Shown piece after piece: positions 52,929 through 61,357 of a DNA stretch of 64,000 nt. Where the stretch lies: contig CAWDZQ010000004.1 in NCBI GenBank assembly GCA_963807065.1, forward strand, positions 496,001 to 560,000. The letters run 5' to 3'. Position numbers and translations under genes: made by a program. Within the stretch, counting starts at the first letter, position 1, and the number at the start of each line of letters is the position of its first letter. The notes beneath the pieces are model-generated. The model saw only the letters and a list, made by a program, of their open reading frames with translations, had not been told where the DNA came from and searched no databases. Source of the stretch: CAWAND01 sp963807065 (GTDB lineage: Bacteria; Chloroflexota; Anaerolineae; Anaerolineales; E44-bin32).

Positions 52929-53546
52929 TCAGAAGCCGAGCATGCGCAGGGGTGCGTACAACATGTCCGGATAGTAGGCGTCCATGAAATAAAACACTCC
53001 GCCGCAGACCAACAACAGGACCAGGCATCCACAGCCGGCCAGGATCCAGCGACGGGGTCCCCCGCCTTGCTCTTCAGGCGCCCATGCGGCGTCCCCCCCG
53101 GCCGGCGCAGGTGCGGGCCGGGCGGGCTCGGGCGGCGGCGGCGGAGGTGATGGCGGCCTTTGTGCCTGCCTCGGAGGTGACGGCGGCACGGCAGTTGCCG
53201 GGCGGCCGGCCGCTGGCGCCATCACGGTGGCGGCGGCATCCGTGGACGCGATCTCGAAAGTCAGCGTCACATTCTCCCCCAGCCCGATCAAATCCCCGGC
53301 CGATAGGATTCGAGGCGCCACCAGGCGCTCACCGTTGATGAAGGTACCGTTGGTTGACCCGAGGTCTTCCAGCACAAAGCCGCCTGGCGTCTGCGTTACG
53401 CGGGCGTGCTGGCGGGAGACCTCTGAATCAACCAGGACAACCTCGTTGGTCACGTCCCGCCCCATGGTGGTTACATCCTGTGTCCCCTCAAAAGTAGCCC
53501 CAGGATTGGGTCCAGTTCTTTCGATCAATCGAAAGGATGAAGCCAT
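52929..53546 (-). CDS. FHA-domain protein with Pro-rich linker and C-terminal membrane anchor
   Basis: A 205-residue protein. The FHA domain (about 5-100) has the phosphothreonine-binding residues in TMGRDVTNEVVLVDSEVSRQHARV and DLGSTNGTFINGERL. A Pro/Ala linker (about 110-160) leads to one hydrophobic span (about 168-190) rich in Cys (GCGCLVLLLVCGG) and a short tail. Cytoplasmic phosphopeptide recognition at the membrane is likely; the window's Ser/Thr kinase is a possible source of ligands, by inference. ATG 53546 chosen over GTG 53549 because AGGAGG is 5 nt upstream. Confidence 0.9.
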   Translation of the reverse strand: MASSFRLIERTGPNPGATFEGTQDVTTMGRDVTNEVVLVDSEVSRQHARVTQTPGGFVLEDLGSTNGTFINGERLVAPRILSAGDLIGLGENVTLTFEIASTDAAATVMAPAAGRPATAVPPSPPRQAQRPPSPPPPPPEPARPAPAPAGGDAAWAPEEQGGGPRRWILAGCGCLVLLLVCGGVFYFMDAYYPDMLYAPLRMLGF

Positions 53547-53604
53547 CACGTCCTCCTGTAGGTATTCTCAGGCGCGGCTAGTTTACTGCCGGTGTCGGGT
53601 GACG

Positions 53605-54950
53605 TCAACTCGATGTACTCCCCCTGGGGCGCACTTTCAGGCGCAAGCCCTCCACGGCAACGACTTCAATCGGAGCTTCGGCTTCCAGTGTCTCACCAGC
53701 GTCCTCAAGCTCAGCCGACCACAGCTCCCCCGCCACGTGGACCATACCGGTCGGCGCCAACCGGGTTTGAACTCGTCCGAAGCGCCCGACCAGCGCCTCC
53801 CTTCCCACCACAACCGGCCGGCGCTGGGCACGTACGGCGAACGTCACCACTGTCAGAAAGGCCGCCGCCGTGACCAACGAGGTCACGATCACCAACGGAA
53901 TGGAAACCCGCTCGAACGCCGGCGTGCCCGGTGAATTGAACATCACCAGCGCTCCGATTATGAGCGAGCCTAATCCGGCAAGCGTGAGTGCGCCGTGGGT
54001 GGGCGCCTTGATGTCAAGGAAGAAGAGCACGAACGCCGTGCCAATGAAAATCAGACCGAACCAATTGACCGGAAGAATGCCCAGGCCGTAGCCCGCCAAC
54101 GCCAAGCTGACCACGCCGGCGAAACCGGCCACCCAGCCGCCGGGGCTGGCAATCTCGATCAGGATGGCCTGCACACCGACGGTGAGCAGAAGAAAGACGA
54201 TATTCGGATCCGTCAGGGCTGCCAGCAGATTCTCGATAAAGCTGGGCTCCAGACTCTCAACCTGGGCTCCGGCCAGGTGGAGCACTTCAGGACCGTCCAC
54301 CGTGGTGACTTGGTGCCCGTCAAGTTTGGCCAGCAGCTCGGCCACATCACTTGCTTGCGCATCGACTAGGCCTACTCGCAGCGCTTCATCGGCTGAGGCG
54401 GCGGAGGCGTTCTCAATCGTGGCCTGGGCCAAGTCAACGGCCGCCTGACCCCTGCCTGCGGCCAGGGAGCGGACGGTGGCCTTTAGGATCTCCTTCTGTT
54501 TGGTTTCTTCGGTCGTGGGTAGGTTCTCTCCCCCCCGCCGACCGGGCTGGCCGCACCGATCGACGTCTCGGGCGCCATGACGGAAGCGTGCCCAGCCAGG
54601 GTGATCACCGTGCCCGCGCTGGCCGCCATCGCACCCCTGGGAGCCACGTACACGATCACGGGGATCGAGCTTGCTCTAATGCTCTGAACCATGCTGTTCA
54701 TTGAATCGATCGAACCGCCCGGGGTATCCAACTCCAGAACAACGGCAGATGCGCCGCGCGCCTCGGCTGTCCGCAGACCCCGGTCGAGATAGCCTGCCAT
54801 GACCGGTGTGATCGCCTTATCCACAGTTAGGCGGATGACCAAAGGTCCCGATTGCCGCGCCGAAGAAGCCCAGCCGGCGGCCGACAGGAAGAACCAAGCC
54901 ACCAGAGCAAACCGGGAGACCCAAGCACGACGATCAGGTAGTGTACTCAT
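53605..54950 (-). CDS. NfeD-like membrane serine protease (SppA/ClpP-class plus NfeD), one-base frameshift
   Basis: Long-form NfeD protein. The N-terminal part has a signal peptide (ALVAWFFLSAAGWASS) and a ClpP/SppA-type protease domain: VVLELDTPGGSIDSM, IPVIVYVAPRGAMAASAGTVITLAGH with the catalytic Ser, and PETSIGAASPVGGG. The frame breaks in a C7 run (54530-54536). One extra base restores ENLPTTEETKQKEIL and continues through DEALRVGLVDA into four or five membrane spans (VFLLLTVGVQAILIEIASPGG onward) and the C-terminal NfeD OB-fold (VGRFGRVQTRLAPTGMVHVAGELW). About 448 residues in total. These proteins act on membrane proteins such as stomatins. The lesion is probably a homopolymer miscall. 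Confidence 0.88.
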
Positions 54951-55013
54951 GCCTCAGATTATAGCGTCGTCGGGCCGATCTTTGGCTGACTTCTATCCTC
55001 AGACGGCGTGACT

Positions 55014-55019
55014 TATAAT
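55014..55019 (+). promoter_or_regulatory. -10 element of the phospholipase C-like gene, leaderless
   Basis: Perfect TATAAT with a GTG codon starting 7 nt downstream at 55026, exactly where transcription would start. No clear -35 box. Confidence 0.45.
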
Positions 55020-55025
55020 TCCGCT

Positions 55026-55850
55026 GTGCCTACTCCTTTCTACCATCTGGACCTGGCCGAAAAGATGCTCAGCCATGGCGCGCTTGAGCCGTCGCTACGA
55101 GACAGGCTGATGCGCTCTCGCTCCGCCTTTTTGTTCGGCAACACCGCCCCTGACTATGTCACTCTGGCGGGGCTGCCGCGCGAGACAGGGCACTTCTTCC
55201 GGGTCCCCATTCGGCAGGCGCAGCCGGCTCACCGGCGGCTGGTCGAGCTCTTTCCAGAGCTGGGTACCCCCTCCCGCCTCCCTGACGACCAGGCCGCCTT
55301 CCTGGCCGGTTATCTGGCCCATTTGTGGCTGGACCAGGCGTGGATCATCGCTGTCTTTGAGCCAATATTCGGCCCGGATGTTCATCGCGACAGCTTCCAG
55401 CAGCGGCTTCTTGATCACAATCTCCTTCGAGCCCACATGGACCGGGACGCACGCCGCCGTTTGACCGGCGGTCTGGCACAAGAGCTGGCAGCCGCTGAGC
55501 CGAACGATTGGCTGCCCTTCGCCGACGAATTTGCTCTGGCGGCGTGGCGAGATCACTTGGCCGAGCAGCTTTCGCCTGGCGGCCGCTCGCGTACCATCGA
55601 CGTCTTCGCGCACCGGCACAATATCTCGCCCCACGCTTTCATGGAGCAGCTGGACTCGCGCGCCAGCATGTCCAGAGCTGTCTTCGAGCACCTGCCCCAG
55701 GATGTCCTGACGGAACTTCAAGCCATGTGGCTGAATCGCTCAGTGGAGCTGGTCAATGACTACCTCTCCGATGGCCGGATCAGCGCCGCCCACGTTAATC
55801 AGCCGCTCCGCGCACAGATCACACCACAGCCGATGCACAACGGGAGCTGA
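55026..55850 (+). CDS. Zinc-dependent phospholipase C-like protein
   Basis: A 274-residue protein of the S1/P1-like zinc-dependent phospholipase C group (PF00882 type). Hallmarks: PTPFYHLDLAEKML (His near the N-terminus), FLFGNTAPDYV (metal-binding Asp) and FLAGYLAHLWLDQAWI (HxxxD). No signal peptide, so it is cytoplasmic. It is unlikely to be a toxin; such proteins are common in environmental bacteria and their substrates are unproven. GTG 55026 is taken as the start because a TATAAT lies just upstream; an in-frame GTG at 55008 lies upstream of the -10 box. The NERD-like gene follows 5 bp downstream. Confidence 0.8.
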   Translation: MPTPFYHLDLAEKMLSHGALEPSLRDRLMRSRSAFLFGNTAPDYVTLAGLPRETGHFFRVPIRQAQPAHRRLVELFPELGTPSRLPDDQAAFLAGYLAHLWLDQAWIIAVFEPIFGPDVHRDSFQQRLLDHNLLRAHMDRDARRRLTGGLAQELAAAEPNDWLPFADEFALAAWRDHLAEQLSPGGRSRTIDVFAHRHNISPHAFMEQLDSRASMSRAVFEHLPQDVLTELQAMWLNRSVELVNDYLSDGRISAAHVNQPLRAQITPQPMHNGS

Positions 55851-55855
55851 GGCCG

Positions 55856-56509
55856 ATGCGAGTGATTGAGAAATCCCCATTTGTCGACGCCGAGGGTGAA
55901 ATCAGCCTCGAAAACCGGATCCGGGCCAGCCTTGAGCACGGCCTGGCCTGGTACAACGAGATCCGCGCCCAAGACTACGTTGCCGGGCGCCTGGCGACAG
56001 CCCTGGACGACGAGCACGTTCTTATCCGAAATGCCATTTTGCCGGGAGTCGACGTCACCTTGCCTTTGGTTCTGATCAGTCCGCAGGGGGTTCGGCTGAT
56101 CCTGGCCTCCCCGGCGCGAGGCATTTTCCGGGCCAAGGGCGAGTCCTGGCTCACCTTCAACCAGCGCGGTCAGCACTTTCGCCCCGCCAAGCCCAATCTG
56201 CAAACCCGGGCCGCCGCCTTCGCGCAAGCCCTGTTGGTCTACATTCAGAATCAGGGTGTTCCTTTGCCGGAGATCGAGCCCATCCTGGTCTTTAGCGATC
56301 CGCGCACCCATGTCGACACGGTGGGCGCCGAGACGCGGATTGTGCTCGCCGATGGCATCCGGCACATCGCCACTAGCCTGGAAGACGCCCCGGCCATCAT
56401 GGACCAGGAGGACATCCAGAGCATCACCCGCCTCCTTACCCACCCACCGAAAAGTGTCTTGCCCTCAGCCCAAGAAACGGTGCTGCCTGAGCCCCCCCGG
56501 CCCCCGTGA
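55856..56509 (+). CDS. NERD-like domain protein
   Basis: A 217-residue soluble protein. The central region YVAGRLATALDDEHVLIRNAILPGVDVTLPLVLISPQGVRLIL, then NLQTRAAAFAQALLVYI and EPILVFSDPRTHVDT follows the pattern of nuclease-related (NERD) domains, which have a restriction-endonuclease-like fold. The catalytic D-x-D/E-x-K signature is not clear here (NAILPGVDVTLPLVL), so activity is doubtful. Operon with the phospholipase C-like gene and a 63-residue membrane peptide, whose GTG overlaps its stop as GTGA. Confidence 0.6.
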   Translation: MRVIEKSPFVDAEGEISLENRIRASLEHGLAWYNEIRAQDYVAGRLATALDDEHVLIRNAILPGVDVTLPLVLISPQGVRLILASPARGIFRAKGESWLTFNQRGQHFRPAKPNLQTRAAAFAQALLVYIQNQGVPLPEIEPILVFSDPRTHVDTVGAETRIVLADGIRHIATSLEDAPAIMDQEDIQSITRLLTHPPKSVLPSAQETVLPEPPRPP

Positions 56510-56697
56510 GGCCGGTGCCAGAACCGGTGGTCGACGACGACCCGTTCAATTTCGATATGATCGAAGCGCGACGGCCAAGGCGCCGAACCTTGTTCGGCTT
56601 GTCCCTCGCCCAAGCGGGTTTGTTGGCCGTCATGCTCGTCGTCGAGCTGGTGATCATCGGGGTCTTCACGTATCTGGTGGTGTTCGCCCAGCCCTGA
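56506..56697 (+). CDS. Small single-span membrane protein
   Basis: A 63-residue protein, acidic then basic N-terminus (PVVDDDPFNFDMIEARRPRRR) followed by one long span (about 34-60, AQAGLLAVMLVVELVIIGVFTY). GTG start overlaps the preceding stop by 4 nt, so it is translationally coupled to the NERD-like gene and probably a membrane partner of it. Not recognised as a family. Confidence 0.65.
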   Translation: MRPVPEPVVDDDPFNFDMIEARRPRRRTLFGLSLAQAGLLAVMLVVELVIIGVFTYLVVFAQP

Positions 56698-56725
56698 TCC
56701 AGGTCTCTGCCGAGAAGGATGAAGC

Positions 56726-57472
56726 GTGTCCGTTCACTTGTCCGTCATCATCCCTGCCCACAATGAAGAGCTGCGACTGCCCGCCACGCTTGATCGCGTG
56801 CTTGGCTACCTGTCCACCCGGGACGATGTGTGGGACGTCTGGGTAGTGGACAGTGGAAGCACGGATCAGACGGCAGCCATCGCCAGGGCCTACTCAGAAC
56901 GGCATCCGCAGCTCCACCTGATTAGCGAATCTCGGCCTGGCAAAGGGTTGGCGGTTCGCCGCGGCATGCTGGCGGCTCCCGGTGACTATCGTTTCATCTG
57001 TGATGCGGATCTATCGATGCCCATCGAGCAGGTGGATCGTTTTCTGCCGCCAAATCTGGACAACGTGGACGTTGCCATTGGCTCGCGCGAAGTCGAAGGC
57101 GCCGTGCGCTACAACGAACCCGTTCACCGACACATGATCGGGCGCGTCTTCAACAACCTGGTTCGCGTCTTGGCCGTGCCCGGAATCCAGGACACCCAGT
57201 GCGGGTTCAAATGCCTTTCCGCTGCCGCCACCGAGGACCTCTTCCGGCGCTTGCAGCTCGAAGGCTGGACCTTCGATGTTGAACTGCTGTATCTCGCCCA
57301 GAGGCGCGGCTACCGGATCGCCGAGGTACCGATCGATTGGACCCATTTCCCCGGGAGCCGGGTTCGCGTCCTGAGAGATTCGGTGACCATGTTCTTGGAT
57401 CTTTTCCGCATTCGATACAATGGCTTGAAAGGGGTCTACGATCAGCCAAGGCTTCAGGGCGACCAAGCCTGA
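56726..57472 (+). CDS. Family 2 glycosyltransferase, dolichyl/polyprenyl-phosphate glucosyltransferase-like
   Basis: A 248-residue GT2 enzyme. VHLSVIIPAHNEELRLPATL and VWVVDSGSTDQTAAIA form the nucleotide-binding part, FICDADLSMPIEQ is the DxD metal site, and VRYNEPVHRHMIGRVFNNLVRVLAVPGIQDTQCGFKCLS is the block typical of the dolichyl-phosphate beta-glucosyltransferase (ALG5-like) group. EGWTFDVELLYLAQRRGYRIAEVPIDW follows. Probably transfers a sugar to a polyprenyl phosphate at the inner face of the membrane. No spans of its own are evident. GTG start with GAAGGATGAA upstream. The rnhB frame overlaps its 3' end. Confidence 0.9.
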   Translation: MSVHLSVIIPAHNEELRLPATLDRVLGYLSTRDDVWDVWVVDSGSTDQTAAIARAYSERHPQLHLISESRPGKGLAVRRGMLAAPGDYRFICDADLSMPIEQVDRFLPPNLDNVDVAIGSREVEGAVRYNEPVHRHMIGRVFNNLVRVLAVPGIQDTQCGFKCLSAAATEDLFRRLQLEGWTFDVELLYLAQRRGYRIAEVPIDWTHFPGSRVRVLRDSVTMFLDLFRIRYNGLKGVYDQPRLQGDQA

Positions 57473-58139
57473 CCTTTGCCTCGAACGCACGCTTCATGCC
57501 GGAGGCGTTCCGGAGATCGCCGGGCTGGATGAGGCCGGCCGGGGCGCACTGGCCGGACCGGTTGTGGCGGCTGCCGTGATCCTACCCCTGGTCCGGACGG
57601 ACCTATTGCAGCGACTTTCCTGTGTACGCGACTCCAAGCTCATGACCGCTCGCCAGAGGGAGATCAACCTGGGCCACATCCTGGGTATCTGCAGCGCGGC
57701 CGCTACCGGGGCGGCTGGCCCAGCCGAAATCGACTCGCTGGGCCTGATCGCCGCCACCCGCTTGGCGATGATGCGCGCCCTGGGCCAGCTCAAGGTGGCG
57801 CCCGCCCACTTGTTGTTGGACTACATGATCCTTCCTGAAAGCGAACTTCCCCAAACGTCCATCGCGCATGGAGATGCCCTATGCCTATCGATCTCTGCAG
57901 CCTCCGTGTTGGCCAAGGTGACCCGTGATCGCATGATGGGCGTACTCGACCTCATTTATCCCGCCTACGGATTCGCGCGCCACAAGGGCTACGGGACACG
58001 CGCGCACCGGGCAGCGCTGGCGGCTCACGGGCCTTGCGAGATCCACCGCCGATCCTATGCTCCGGTTGCCGCCTGCCTGCGGGCCACATCCGACACGGGC
58101 CCCGGCCCAAGATCCTTCGACGTCGGCCATGTCCATTGA
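57441..58139 (+). CDS. rnhB: Ribonuclease HII, with no canonical start codon
   Basis: Removes RNA from RNA-DNA hybrids and single ribonucleotides (EC 3.1.26.4). Catalytic residues: Asp-Glu in GLDEAGRGALAGPVVAAAV, Asp in RDSKLMTARQRE, Asp in LLLDYMIL (usually VDG), and the blocks SISAASVLAKVTRDR and YGFARHKGYGT. About 232 residues. The conserved N-terminus starts before any ATG, GTG or TTG in this frame; the frame is open only from 57429. ATC 57441 lies 6 nt after AAGGGG and is the best candidate. An upstream ATG (57420) in the same frame hits TGA after one codon. Overlaps the glycosyltransferase gene by 32 nt and the next gene by 11 nt. Confidence 0.85.
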   Translation: MSQGFRATKPDLCLERTLHAGGVPEIAGLDEAGRGALAGPVVAAAVILPLVRTDLLQRLSCVRDSKLMTARQREINLGHILGICSAAATGAAGPAEIDSLGLIAATRLAMMRALGQLKVAPAHLLLDYMILPESELPQTSIAHGDALCLSISAASVLAKVTRDRMMGVLDLIYPAYGFARHKGYGTRAHRAALAAHGPCEIHRRSYAPVAACLRATSDTGPGPRSFDVGHVH

Positions 58140-60306
58140 CGCTTTCTTCCAACCCCGATCGGTGGCGGTGATAGGGGCCTCGACCGATTCCACCAAGCTC
58201 GGCCACGCCGTGGTCAAGAATCTGATCGATGGGGGGTTCCTGCGGGGTGACCGCAGGATCTTTCCAATCAACCCTAGGGCGGATAAGGTGCTCGACCTGC
58301 CCGCCTTCCCCGATGTGCTCAGCGTGGACGGGGCGATCGACCTGGCGGTTATCGTGATCCCCTATCCAGCCGTCCCTGCCGCGCTTGAGACCTGCGGGAA
58401 GAAGGGTATCCCAGCCGTCATCGTGATCAGTGCCGGATTCCGGGAGGCCGGCCGGGAGGGTCTCGACCGCGAGCTGGAGTTGATCGACATCGCCGATCGC
58501 TACGATCTCCGCCTGGTTGGCCCCAACTGCCTGGGCGTCATCGACACCGTGACCCCCTTGAACGCCTCCTTTTCTGCCGGAATGCCGCCGTCCGGGCCGA
58601 TGGCCTTCATGTCCCAATCCGGCGCCCTGGGGACGGCCATTTTGGATTGGGCTCAGGCAGGCCGCCTGGGCATGAGCAAATTCGTCTCGCTTGGCAACAA
58701 GGCGGACGTGAGCGAAATCGACCTCCTCAAAGCCTGGGGGGGCGACGATCAATCGCGCGTGATCTTGATCTACACGGAAGGTCTGCCCGACGGCCAGGCG
58801 TTCATCAAAGTTGCCCGGGAAGTCACGCGCAAAAAACCCGTGGTGGCGGTCAAGTCCGGCGTCACTCAGGCGGGCTCGCGGGCGGTGAGCTCGCATACGG
58901 GCTCCCTGGCCGGATCCGAACAAGCCTACCAATCGGCCTTCCGCCAGGCCGGGGTTCTGCGCGCCGATTCGATGGAACACCTCTTCGACCTGGCCCGCGC
59001 CTTCGGTCATCTTCCCCACCTGCAGGGCAACCGGGTGGCGATCGTGACCAACGCCGGCGGCCCAGGAATTTTGGCCACCGACGCCATCGAGCGCGCCGGC
59101 CTTGAGCTTGCCCGCTTCCAACCCGAGGTCATCCACACCCTGGAGACCAACTTGCCGGATGCGGCCAGTGCGGCCAATCCGGTGGACGTGCTCGGCGATG
59201 CTCGTGCGGACCGTTACAAGTTCGCTTTGGAACAGGTCACCGCATCCCCCAACGTCGACGCCGTGCTGGTGATCCTCACACCTCAGGCGATGACCGAAAT
59301 CGCCGCCACGGCCCAGGTGGTTGTCGATGTCAGCCGCACGGTAACGGTGCCCATCCTGACTTGTTTCATGGGGGAGGCTCGGATCGAAGAGGGTGTGCGC
59401 GTCCTGGCGAAGGGCAACCTGCCCAATTTCCCGTTTCCCGAACGGGCGGCCGCCGTCCTGGCCGCCATGCGGGAGTACGTCAGGCTGCGCGCAAGGCCCA
59501 CCCCACACTACGAGTCCTTCGACGTCGACAAGGCAGCCGCCGCCACGGTGATCAACCGCGTGCGGGCCGACGGCAGGGTGACGATTGGCGATGCCGAGGC
59601 ACGCGAGATCCTCATTGCCTATGGCCTGCAGGTACCCGATTCTGGTCTTGCCCACACCGCCGATGAGGCGGTCGAGATGGCGGGCCAGATGGGGTACCCG
59701 GTCGTGCTCAAGATCGCCTCGCCCGACATTCTCCACAAGACAGACGCTGGCGGGGTCAAAGTCGGGCTCGAATCCTCCGCCGACGTGCGAGACGCCTTCG
59801 ACTTGATCATGTACCGCGCTCAGCGCTATTTTCCCGAGGCACAGCTTTGGGGCTGCCAGGTCCAAAAAATGGTCCCGGGGGGTCTTGAAATCTTGATCGG
59901 CATGAACAGAGACCCTCAATTCGGGCCCCTGGTCACCTTCGGCCTGGGCGGGATCTTTGTTGAGATCCTGCGCGATGTCGCCTTCCGACTGGCACCGTTT
60001 TCTCGGGAGGAGGCCGTTGAGATGTTGAGTGAGATCCGCGCTCATGCATTGCTCGACGGCGTTCGGGGCCAACCTCCTGTCGACAAGGACTCGATCGTCG
60101 AGGCGCTTCTTCGCGTGGCGCAGTTGGTGGCGGATTTCCCCGAGATAACGGAGTTGGATATCAATCCCTTCGTCGCCCACGAACAAGGACAGGGAGGGAT
60201 TGCGATCGACATGCGTTTGGTGCTGCGTTCCGACCCAAACAGTGGATCGGTTGAGTCTTCTCCCCAGGAGGCGAATGATGAAAGCCCTTTACGTCACATC
60301 GGTTGA
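58129..60306 (+). CDS. ADP-forming acetate-CoA ligase, fused alpha and beta subunits
   Basis: Makes ATP from acetyl-CoA (or other acyl-CoA), ADP and phosphate (EC 6.2.1.13), typical of fermentative archaea and some bacteria including Chloroflexota. From ATG 58129 the product is 725 residues. CoA-binding domain (FFQPRSVAVIGASTDSTKLGHAV), ligase-CoA domains with GPNCLGVIDT, SQSGALGTAILDWA, and the swinging-loop region VSSHTGSLAGSEQAYQSAF, then a C-terminal ATP-grasp domain (MGYPVVLKIASPDILHKTDAGGVKVGL; EILIGMNRDPQFGPLVTFGLGG; ELDINPFV). The catalytic phospho-His is in the alpha part, not assigned precisely. A DRTGG protein gene overlaps its end. Confidence 0.93.
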   Translation: MSIDAFFQPRSVAVIGASTDSTKLGHAVVKNLIDGGFLRGDRRIFPINPRADKVLDLPAFPDVLSVDGAIDLAVIVIPYPAVPAALETCGKKGIPAVIVISAGFREAGREGLDRELELIDIADRYDLRLVGPNCLGVIDTVTPLNASFSAGMPPSGPMAFMSQSGALGTAILDWAQAGRLGMSKFVSLGNKADVSEIDLLKAWGGDDQSRVILIYTEGLPDGQAFIKVAREVTRKKPVVAVKSGVTQAGSRAVSSHTGSLAGSEQAYQSAFRQAGVLRADSMEHLFDLARAFGHLPHLQGNRVAIVTNAGGPGILATDAIERAGLELARFQPEVIHTLETNLPDAASAANPVDVLGDARADRYKFALEQVTASPNVDAVLVILTPQAMTEIAATAQVVVDVSRTVTVPILTCFMGEARIEEGVRVLAKGNLPNFPFPERAAAVLAAMREYVRLRARPTPHYESFDVDKAAAATVINRVRADGRVTIGDAEAREILIAYGLQVPDSGLAHTADEAVEMAGQMGYPVVLKIASPDILHKTDAGGVKVGLESSADVRDAFDLIMYRAQRYFPEAQLWGCQVQKMVPGGLEILIGMNRDPQFGPLVTFGLGGIFVEILRDVAFRLAPFSREEAVEMLSEIRAHALLDGVRGQPPVDKDSIVEALLRVAQLVADFPEITELDINPFVAHEQGQGGIAIDMRLVLRSDPNSGSVESSPQEANDESPLRHIG

Positions 60307-61349
60307 ATCCTATTCGGGGAAGACGGCTTTCTGCCTGGCGTTGGGTAAGCAGCTGCAAGGCAAAGGCGTCAAGCTCGGCTATCTGAAGCCGCTGAGCACG
60401 CAGCCATGGCGGCTGCCGGATGGCACGTTGGCCGACGAAGACGCGGCCTTTGTCCGGACGACCCTTGGGTTGGACGCAGAGCCCGGCACGCTTTCCCCGG
60501 TGATCGTCACCGATGAGAACTCTGCGCCGCTGTCTGAAGGATGGAAACCAGGGAGACCTGATCGCCTCCGTCGATGCCGCCGCTAAGCGGCAGATGGAGC
60601 ACGCCGACGTGCTGTTGATCGAGGGGGGAGCCAGCTTGCGGGAAGGCTACTCCCTGGGGCTATCCAACCCCAGCGTCGCCCAACATTTTGCCTCTCCGGC
60701 GCTTGTGCTCGTGAAATATCGGGGTGAAATGAAGGTTGTGGATGATGCGCTCACGGCACAATACCGGCTGGGGGACCTGTTGTTGGGCGTGATTTTGAAC
60801 CACGTTCCCGACTCGGCCAGGGCCTTTGTCGATGATTTCGCCGTGCCTTTCATCCAAGGCAAGGGGATCCCTGTCCTGGGCAGCCTGCCGGCCATACCGC
60901 GCCTGGCGGCCCTCAGCCTGCAGGAGCTTGTCGACCTGCTCGACGCCGACGTCCTCAACCAAACATCGGACCTTGAGGCTCTCGCGTCCACATTTACCGT
61001 CGGCGCCATGAACGCGGAAGCGGCCCTGGCCCGGTTCAGGCGTCAGCAGAACAAGGTCGTTATCACCGGGGGTGATAGGACGGATATCCAGCTGGCGGCC
61101 CTGGAGACATCCACCGTCGGTTTGATCCTTACCGGCAATCTCAGGCCCAGTCCCATGGTCCTTCAGCAGGCCGAAGCGCTCGAGGTTCCCATCTTGCTTG
61201 TGAAAGAAAACACAATCGAGACAGTCGAAAGCATCGAGCGCACGTTCGGGAAGACCCGCCTGGGTCAGACCGAGAAGTTAGAGACCTTCATCCAACTCGT
61301 GCAGGATCGGGTGAACCTTGCCCCGATTCACGAAGCCCTCGGCGTTTGA
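60275..61349 (+). CDS. DRTGG-domain phosphotransacetylase-like protein, one-base frameshift
   Basis: N-terminal BioD/dethiobiotin synthetase-like P-loop domain (MMKALYVTSVESYSGKTAFCLALG; Walker A variant SYSGKT) as found at the N-terminus of long Pta proteins, followed by a DRTGG domain (VVITGGDRTDIQLAALETSTVGLILTGNLRPSPMV). The transacetylase catalytic domain itself is absent. The frame breaks at GGG 60551-60553; removing one G restores GWKPGDLIASVDAAAKRQMEHADVLLIEGG. About 357 residues. Start ATG 60275 with CAGGAGGCG upstream. It overlaps the acetate-CoA ligase gene by 32 nt, so a regulatory role in acetyl-CoA/acetate flux is likely. Confidence 0.85.
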
Positions 61350-61357
61350 GGGAGTGC

